A stretch of DNA of 11,404 bases, from positions 1 through 11,404 of the forward strand of contig NZ_AEEA01000192.1 in NCBI RefSeq assembly GCF_000297095.1. The letters run 5' to 3'. This document shows, piece by piece, positions 7,538 through 11,404 of the stretch. Every line of letters starts with the position of its first letter. The first letter of the stretch is position 1. The notes under the pieces are model-generated. The model saw only the letters and a program-made list of their open reading frames with translations. It was not told the DNA's origin and did no database searches. The DNA is from Treponema primitia ZAS-1. Lineage in GTDB: Bacteria; Spirochaetota; Spirochaetia; Treponematales; Breznakiellaceae. A program made the position numbers and the translations under genes.

Positions 7538-7620
7538 CCGGAGCGCGACGCCTTTCTATCGGGCATCACGGACAAATGCGGTAATGTAACGTTACAGCTA
7601 GTCCGTGAGGTCCCGGTTAT
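7534..7620. other. Nested inverted repeat after the beta-helix gene
   Basis: Three concentric dyads: ATAACCGG (7534-7541) with CCGGTTAT (7613-7620), TCACGGAC (7566-7573) with GTCCGTGA (7601-7608), and at the centre the 12-bp palindrome TGTAACGTTACA (7585-7596). The outer left arm contains the stop codon of the beta-helix gene (TAA 7535-7537). No T-tract follows, so it is not a standard intrinsic terminator. It may protect the mRNA 3' end, act in Rho-type termination, or bind a protein at the central palindrome. Confidence 0.6.
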
Positions 7621-7655
7621 TCCGTCCAAGGGGAATATTTGTTTCAAAATAAAAT

Positions 7656-7709
7656 GTAGTTTTTTTTGAAGCAATGGTATATTTTATGGTAACGAGGGTT
7701 GGCGGAAGA
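7656..7709 (+). promoter_or_regulatory. Promoter-leader element, copy 2 (four-gene operon)
   Basis: Aligns without gaps to 3482-3535. It carries a T8 tract (7660-7667), GGTATA (7676-7681), a weaker -10 TATGGT (7685-7690) in place of TATAAT, and the identical GAGGGTTGGCGGAA leader (7694-7707). The weaker -10 suggests lower basal expression than copy 1 under a common control. It is followed after 40 bp by the first gene of the operon. Confidence 0.65.
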
Positions 7710-7749
7710 TGTTCTCTGAATTGCAATACAAGGGTAGGGAAAACGGCGG

Positions 7750-8391
7750 ATGATTTTACGTAATTCATTATGGTATATAGAATTATTTGCCCATCCCCGT
7801 AAACCGGCGTTTGGGAAGGCGCTTCTGATGGCCCTCCTGGTGTTTATGGGCGGTGGGTTTCTCCATGCCCAAACCGCGTCCGAAATTGATGTAATCCTCG
7901 GGACCGGGGAGCTGAGCTTTGCCCAGGCCGCGGGTTTTGTCCTGGCGGCGGCGGAGCTGCTTCCGGCGGATGCCCCGGGAGGCCAAGCCGGGGAGCTGAA
8001 TGCCCTTGGGTTTGCGGCGAATAACGGTTTCCTGCCTAAGGGGGTTTCCCCCGCAGCCGCCGGTTCCGGGAATGCCCCCATAAAGCTGGGTGAATTATGT
8101 TTCCTCATTATGAAATCCTTCAACCTAAAGGGGAGCTTTTTATATGCCCTTTTTCCGAGCCCCCGTTACAGCTACCGGGAATTGAAGTATATGCGGCTGG
8201 TTCCGGAACCGAGCGATCCCGCTATGCCGGTGAGCGGCTTGCAGCTTATGCAGATAACGGAGCGGGTACTGAATTACCTTGGAACCGATGTAGAAGCCGC
8301 CCGGGCAGTGGAAGCGGCGCGGCAGGCAAGGGTTGCGGCAGAAGCGGCCCAGATCGAGGCGGCCCGGAAGGCGGATGGGATACAAGAATGA
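7750..8391 (+). CDS. Secreted protein of unknown function, first gene of operon
   Basis: A 213-residue protein that I do not recognise as a named family. A hydrophobic signal segment (about 25-37, KALLMALLVFMGG) ends in LHA-Q, so cleavage near residue 40 would release it to the periplasm. The stretch before the signal is long (24 residues). The ATG at 7750 is backed only by AGGG about 10 nt upstream, and an in-frame ATG at 7828 is the alternative, but that would remove the basic residues a signal needs. The mature part has a helical first half (ELSFAQAAGFVLAAAELLP), a motif-like centre (GELCFLIMKSFNLKG, then YALFPSPRYSYRELKYMRL) and a C-terminal Ala/Arg/Glu helix (about 180-213) likely to form a coiled coil. 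The alternation of 'F.QAAGFVL' and 'GELCFLI' faintly recalls SLH repeats, but I would not assign it. The ATGA overlap with the next gene indicates translational coupling. Confidence 0.8.
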   Translation: MILRNSLWYIELFAHPRKPAFGKALLMALLVFMGGGFLHAQTASEIDVILGTGELSFAQAAGFVLAAAELLPADAPGGQAGELNALGFAANNGFLPKGVSPAAAGSGNAPIKLGELCFLIMKSFNLKGSFLYALFPSPRYSYRELKYMRLVPEPSDPAMPVSGLQLMQITERVLNYLGTDVEAARAVEAARQARVAAEAAQIEAARKADGIQE

Positions 8392-9587
8392 GGATACTAA
8401 AGGCCGGCTTGCTCCTCATCATCTGCGCCTATACCGGGTTTGGGGCGGATTTTGGGGTGGTGCTCAGCGCAGCGCCGGAATACAATTCAGATGGGGATAC
8501 GCCATTTACCCTTACCGGGGCCCTGTCCCCCTGGGTTTCGGCGCTCTTCAGCCCCACCCTCAGTCTCTATGTGTCCGCGGCGGCACAATTGGAATATACC
8601 GATGACGGGATAAACCCCGTCGTGGTTGAACTGGATCGTACGGAATTGAACTGGCGGCCGGTTCCCAGTACATTTTTTCAACTGGGGCGGCAGCAGTTTA
8701 TGGACGGCGTGGGTCTTGTCGCAGCGGGACTGTTCGACGGGCTTCAGGGCTCCCTAAGCCTGGGGAGGGCGCGGCTTTCTCTGGGGGCCTTTTATACGGG
8801 ATTTTTGTACAAAGATAGGGCGAAGATTTTTATAACAAACCATGATTCGGAACTATACAATAGGGAATTGGATTACGGTGATTTGAAAACCTACTTTGCT
8901 TCCCGGCGTGTTTTTATCCCGATAACGGCGGAATTTCCCGATTTTACCCCCCGGTCTTCCCTGGGGCTGAATCTGGCAGCCCAATTTGATGTGAACGATG
9001 AGGATGAAAATTTTCTGCACAGCCAATACCTGGAGTTTTACTACCGCACGGATCCTGTGGAATTTCTGCATCTGAGTTTTGCTGCGGTTACAGAATTCGT
9101 GGAGGATACGGATCTTCGGATGGGCTTTTCCGCCTTAGCAGGGGCGGACTGGGAACTGCCCACGGCGCTGCAGGATCTGCTTGCCCTGCAGCTGCGCTGG
9201 TCAAGCGGGCGCATGAATGATACTATCGGACCCTATCTTCCGGTTAACCGTATTGCGGTTGGGGAAATTTTCAGTCCCGGTTTAACGGGGCTGATGTACC
9301 TCAAGGCGGCCTATACGGCGCGGCTGCATAAAACATTGAGCGCCGAGGCAGGGACGGGTTATTTTGTCAGGACCGATGTAGAAACCCTGGGGGATAAGGA
9401 TCTGGACCCCGATTCGGATTCCCGGTTTCTTGGGGGGGAGCTGTTCGGCTCCCTGGCATGGGCGCCCCAATCGGCGCTTCGCTTAACGGCGGGGGGCGGT
9501 GTGTTTTTTCCGGAATGGGGAGGGGCCTTTGTTTCCGGCGCGGGACTGCGGTGGAAGGCTTCTATGGGAGTTATGGTTTCGTTCTAG
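8388..9587 (+). CDS. Outer-membrane beta-barrel protein
   Basis: A 399-residue protein, predicted outer-membrane beta-barrel. The signal peptide is MRILKAGLLLIICAYTGFGA, with cleavage near 20. The mature sequence is a run of alternating polar/apolar strands with aromatic girdle residues (such as LSLYVSAAAQLEY, LEFYYRTDP, LQLRWSSGRM) separated by Asp/Asn/Gly-rich turns. It ends GVMVSF, with the terminal Phe typical of barrels assembled by the BAM machinery. The upstream frame is open to 8097, but the correct start is the ATG at 8388: it opens the signal peptide and overlaps the previous stop as ATGA. No specific porin family is recognisable. The position between a secreted protein and a FecR-domain protein suggests a dedicated envelope complex. 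A substrate, if it is a channel, cannot be inferred. Confidence 0.88.
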   Translation: MRILKAGLLLIICAYTGFGADFGVVLSAAPEYNSDGDTPFTLTGALSPWVSALFSPTLSLYVSAAAQLEYTDDGINPVVVELDRTELNWRPVPSTFFQLGRQQFMDGVGLVAAGLFDGLQGSLSLGRARLSLGAFYTGFLYKDRAKIFITNHDSELYNRELDYGDLKTYFASRRVFIPITAEFPDFTPRSSLGLNLAAQFDVNDEDENFLHSQYLEFYYRTDPVEFLHLSFAAVTEFVEDTDLRMGFSALAGADWELPTALQDLLALQLRWSSGRMNDTIGPYLPVNRIAVGEIFSPGLTGLMYLKAAYTARLHKTLSAEAGTGYFVRTDVETLGDKDLDPDSDSRFLGGELFGSLAWAPQSALRLTAGGGVFFPEWGGAFVSGAGLRWKASMGVMVSF

Positions 9588-9608
9588 TAGGAATGTGCGG
9601 AGGTTGAT

Positions 9609-10277
9609 ATGAAACAGGGTATTGCGGGTTTGTGGTTTCTCTGCGTTATCGCGGGCCTTTGGGCGCAGAACGGGGGGGAATCCCGGGGATATATCCGGGA
9701 GCTTACGGGAAATGTGGAGATAAAGCAGCCCGGGGCGGACTGGATACCGGCGGTGGAAGGCCAGACGTTAGAACAGGCGTCCATGATTTCCACGGGGTTT
9801 AAGGGAACCGCCCTCATTGCCCTGGGGAATTCGGTTTTAACGGTGAAGCCCCTAACCCGGCTTACCCTGCAGGAGATACAGGAAATTGCGGGAAATGAAA
9901 AGGTAACCCTGACCATGCAGACCGGAAGAATACAGGCCACGGTGAATCCCCCTTCGGGCGGAAAGACCGATTTTGCCGTCCGGGCCCCTTCGGTTACCGC
10001 CTCGGTACGGGGAACCGACTTCGAATTTGACGGAACCAGTTTGAAGGTGAGCGACGGACGGGTACACCTTACCGGGGGTGACAATACGGCGGTGTATGTT
10101 GGCGCCGGGCAGCAGGTTACTACGGATCCGATCACCGGGAGAACCCCTATTGTGGCAGTGATAGTGCGGGAAGAAATAACGCCATCCATACCGGCCGGGG
10201 TGACCAGAACAGAAGCGGAAGCCCCAAAGACTGAGGCGCCGTCCTTGGGTTCTCTTATTCTCGGTACAAAATGGTAG
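9609..10277 (+). CDS. Periplasmic FecR-domain protein
   Basis: A 222-residue exported protein. The signal peptide (1-19, ending LWA-Q) is followed by a FecR domain from about 28 to 165. It shows the typical order: a 'G.V.I......W..A..G..L' opening, STGFKGTALIALGNS, PLTRLTLQEI, TGRIQATV and the hallmark VRGTDF (133-138) with a 'L.VSDG.V.L' closing strand. In iron transport FecR relays a signal from an outer-membrane receptor to a sigma factor. Here there is no anti-sigma N-terminal region, no membrane anchor and no sigma gene nearby, so this is the stand-alone periplasmic type common in spirochaetes. The last 45 residues are Pro/Thr/Glu-rich and probably flexible. CGGAGG (9598-9603) lies 5 nt before the ATG, and 21 bp separate it from the barrel gene. 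Scaffolding or sensing next to the barrel is an inference. Confidence 0.9.
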   Translation: MKQGIAGLWFLCVIAGLWAQNGGESRGYIRELTGNVEIKQPGADWIPAVEGQTLEQASMISTGFKGTALIALGNSVLTVKPLTRLTLQEIQEIAGNEKVTLTMQTGRIQATVNPPSGGKTDFAVRAPSVTASVRGTDFEFDGTSLKVSDGRVHLTGGDNTAVYVGAGQQVTTDPITGRTPIVAVIVREEITPSIPAGVTRTEAEAPKTEAPSLGSLILGTKW

Positions 10278-10303
10278 CGCGGCACAGGCAAGGGGGTATG
10301 GAT

Positions 10304-11356
10304 ATGAAAAAAACGATGTTGGTATGTTCCCTGGTAATAGGATTACTGGCGGTTTCCTGCGATTTTTTAATTGGACCGGATACTCCTGTGGGGAAGGGGA
10401 ACGTAACTATCCTCGTGGGGGATGGCAGTTTCCGTTCGGGAAGAGCCGCCTTGCCTTCCTCGCTTACCGATCAATTCCGATACGAGTTTACCCTTACCGG
10501 AGCGGGGCAGACAATCGAAAAGACCATTGCACCCGGGGTATCTTCGATCAGCCTGTTGGTAAGCCTGGGTGAATGGAATATTGCGACCAAGGCATATACC
10601 GCCGATGGACTCCTTGCGGGGGAAGGTAACGAAACCGTTACCGTTAGTGCGGGATCAAAATCGGTGAGTATTGTCATGGCGGTGAAGGATTCCTTTATTT
10701 CCAAGGCAATAACGGCCTTTGCCATTACCAGCCCGGTTGAGATACCCGGGATCGTAGATGAGGCTGCCAAGACCGTTCTCGTTACGGCGCCCTATGGGAC
10801 GGATATAACCGGCATGGTTACTGCTATTACCCACACCGGAGTGTCCATAAGCCCGGCGGCAGGAACGCCCCAGGATTTTACCAACCCCGTGATATACAGT
10901 GTAACAGCGGGGGACGGCACGATCCAGCCTTATACCGTGACCGTACTGCTTGGTACCGAATCCGATACAGACCCTGATACAGACCCTGATACATCCGATC
11001 CAGGTACAGATGATCCTGATACAGGATATCCTACGATAGATCCTGATGCACCATTTGGCATAGGGCTGATAGCCATTACATTTACCGGCCCGGCGGATGA
11101 AACTATAACCCTAACCGGCATAACGGATGGCGCGACACTTTCCTGGCTTACGGACACTCTAAGCCTATCCGTTGACACCAATGATTTTCCCGGCGCACTG
11201 TATCAGTGGTATCAGGACGGGCGCCTCATATCCGAGGCGGCCACCTATAGTGTTGCCGGTTCGGAATTTACCCTGGGAGAGCATCAGGTGATGCTGCAGA
11301 TTACTCTGCCGACACAGGTGGCGTATTCGAAGGTTCTTACCTTTAGTGTAGATTGA
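10304..11356 (+). CDS. Multi-domain lipoprotein with Ig-like C-terminus
   Basis: A 350-residue lipoprotein, last gene of the operon. The signal peptide MKKTMLVCSLVIGLLAVSC ends in the lipobox with Cys19; the next residue is Asp. Domains: a beta-rich domain at about 32-127 (opens 'G.V.ILVGD', then 'GR..LP', 'Y.FTLTGAG', 'LGEW.I....T.DG.LAG', 'VTVSAGS'), matching residues 50-157 of the beta-helix lipoprotein; a DUF5018-like or cadherin-like domain at 130-214 ('KAITAFAIT', 'APYGTDIT', 'PQDFTNPVIYSVTAGDG', 'YTVTVL'); an Asp/Pro/Thr linker (about 217-247); and an Ig-like domain (about 249-350, YQWYQDG, LGEHQVMLQI, ending LTFSVD). The start ATG 10304 has AGGGGG (10291-10296) 7 nt upstream. The frame is open from 10271, but that would overlap the FecR gene and hide the signal peptide. 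A surface or periplasmic binding protein is likely; its ligand is unknown. Confidence 0.88.
   Translation: MKKTMLVCSLVIGLLAVSCDFLIGPDTPVGKGNVTILVGDGSFRSGRAALPSSLTDQFRYEFTLTGAGQTIEKTIAPGVSSISLLVSLGEWNIATKAYTADGLLAGEGNETVTVSAGSKSVSIVMAVKDSFISKAITAFAITSPVEIPGIVDEAAKTVLVTAPYGTDITGMVTAITHTGVSISPAAGTPQDFTNPVIYSVTAGDGTIQPYTVTVLLGTESDTDPDTDPDTSDPGTDDPDTGYPTIDPDAPFGIGLIAITFTGPADETITLTGITDGATLSWLTDTLSLSVDTNDFPGALYQWYQDGRLISEAATYSVAGSEFTLGEHQVMLQITLPTQVAYSKVLTFSVD
10964..10987 (+). repeat. 12-bp tandem repeat encoding an Asp-Pro-Thr linker
   Basis: GATACAGACCCT occurs twice head-to-tail (10964-10975, 10976-10987), followed by decayed GATAC/GATCC-type copies to about 11040. The unit is four codons (Asp-Thr-Asp-Pro), so copy-number change would lengthen or shorten the acidic linker between the two C-terminal domains without a frameshift. 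Confidence 0.75.
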
Positions 11357-11404
11357 ACGTTCCCGGTGAAGCCATGCGCTGATTGGGTTTCCGAAAGCAC
11401 ACAA

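Noticed and set aside
8097..8387. N-terminal extension of the beta-barrel gene
   Set aside because: It overlaps the preceding gene in another frame, and the real signal peptide begins at the ATG at 8388.
10271..10303. Earlier start for the last lipoprotein
   Set aside because: It would overlap the FecR gene and place basic, polar residues before the signal peptide; ATG 10304 has a well-spaced AGGGGG.
11357..11404. Terminator or gene start at the right edge
   Set aside because: The last 48 bp show no convincing stem with a T-tract and no coding start with a ribosome binding site.

Overview
The window looks like chromosomal DNA from a spirochaete, most likely a free-living or gut Treponema relative. 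This is inferred from family content and has not been tested by any search. Pointers are a CHASE2/cyclase-type membrane sensor, a stand-alone periplasmic FecR-domain protein, a DUF4398-like lipoprotein, a very long GGGVYV-type beta-helix lipoprotein, and lipoproteins with Ig-like and DUF5018-like domains. Codon use is fairly GC-rich throughout. I see no rRNA, tRNA, transposase, phage or CRISPR genes.

Layout. Positions 1-500 are non-coding: a decayed 39-bp tandem repeat array (about 22-320), then a GC-rich nested inverted repeat (339-467). At 501-1088 (minus strand) lies a small helical lipoprotein, divergent from a CHASE2-type sensor at 1226-3463 (plus). The 137-bp gap between them holds a plus-strand promoter and an unusual set of alternating inverted half-sites. 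At 3563-7537 is a 1324-residue beta-helix lipoprotein. A nested hairpin without a T-tract follows it. A compact four-gene operon then runs from 7750 to 11356: a small secreted protein, an outer-membrane beta-barrel, a FecR-domain protein and a multi-domain lipoprotein. Its gene spacings are a 4-bp overlap, 21 bp and 26 bp.

How the genes may work together. Every protein here appears to be exported or membrane-bound, so this is an envelope locus. Two observations tie the beta-helix lipoprotein to the downstream operon. Their upstream regions share a 54-bp promoter-leader element (45/54 identical, no gaps), and the beta-helix lipoprotein and the last operon product begin with the same kind of beta-rich N-terminal domain. 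The simplest inference is a co-regulated cell-surface module: two surface lipoproteins, a barrel and periplasmic partners. The CHASE2 protein has lost most catalytic residues of its cyclase domain and may be a non-enzymatic sensor. No substrate or function can be assigned from sequence alone.
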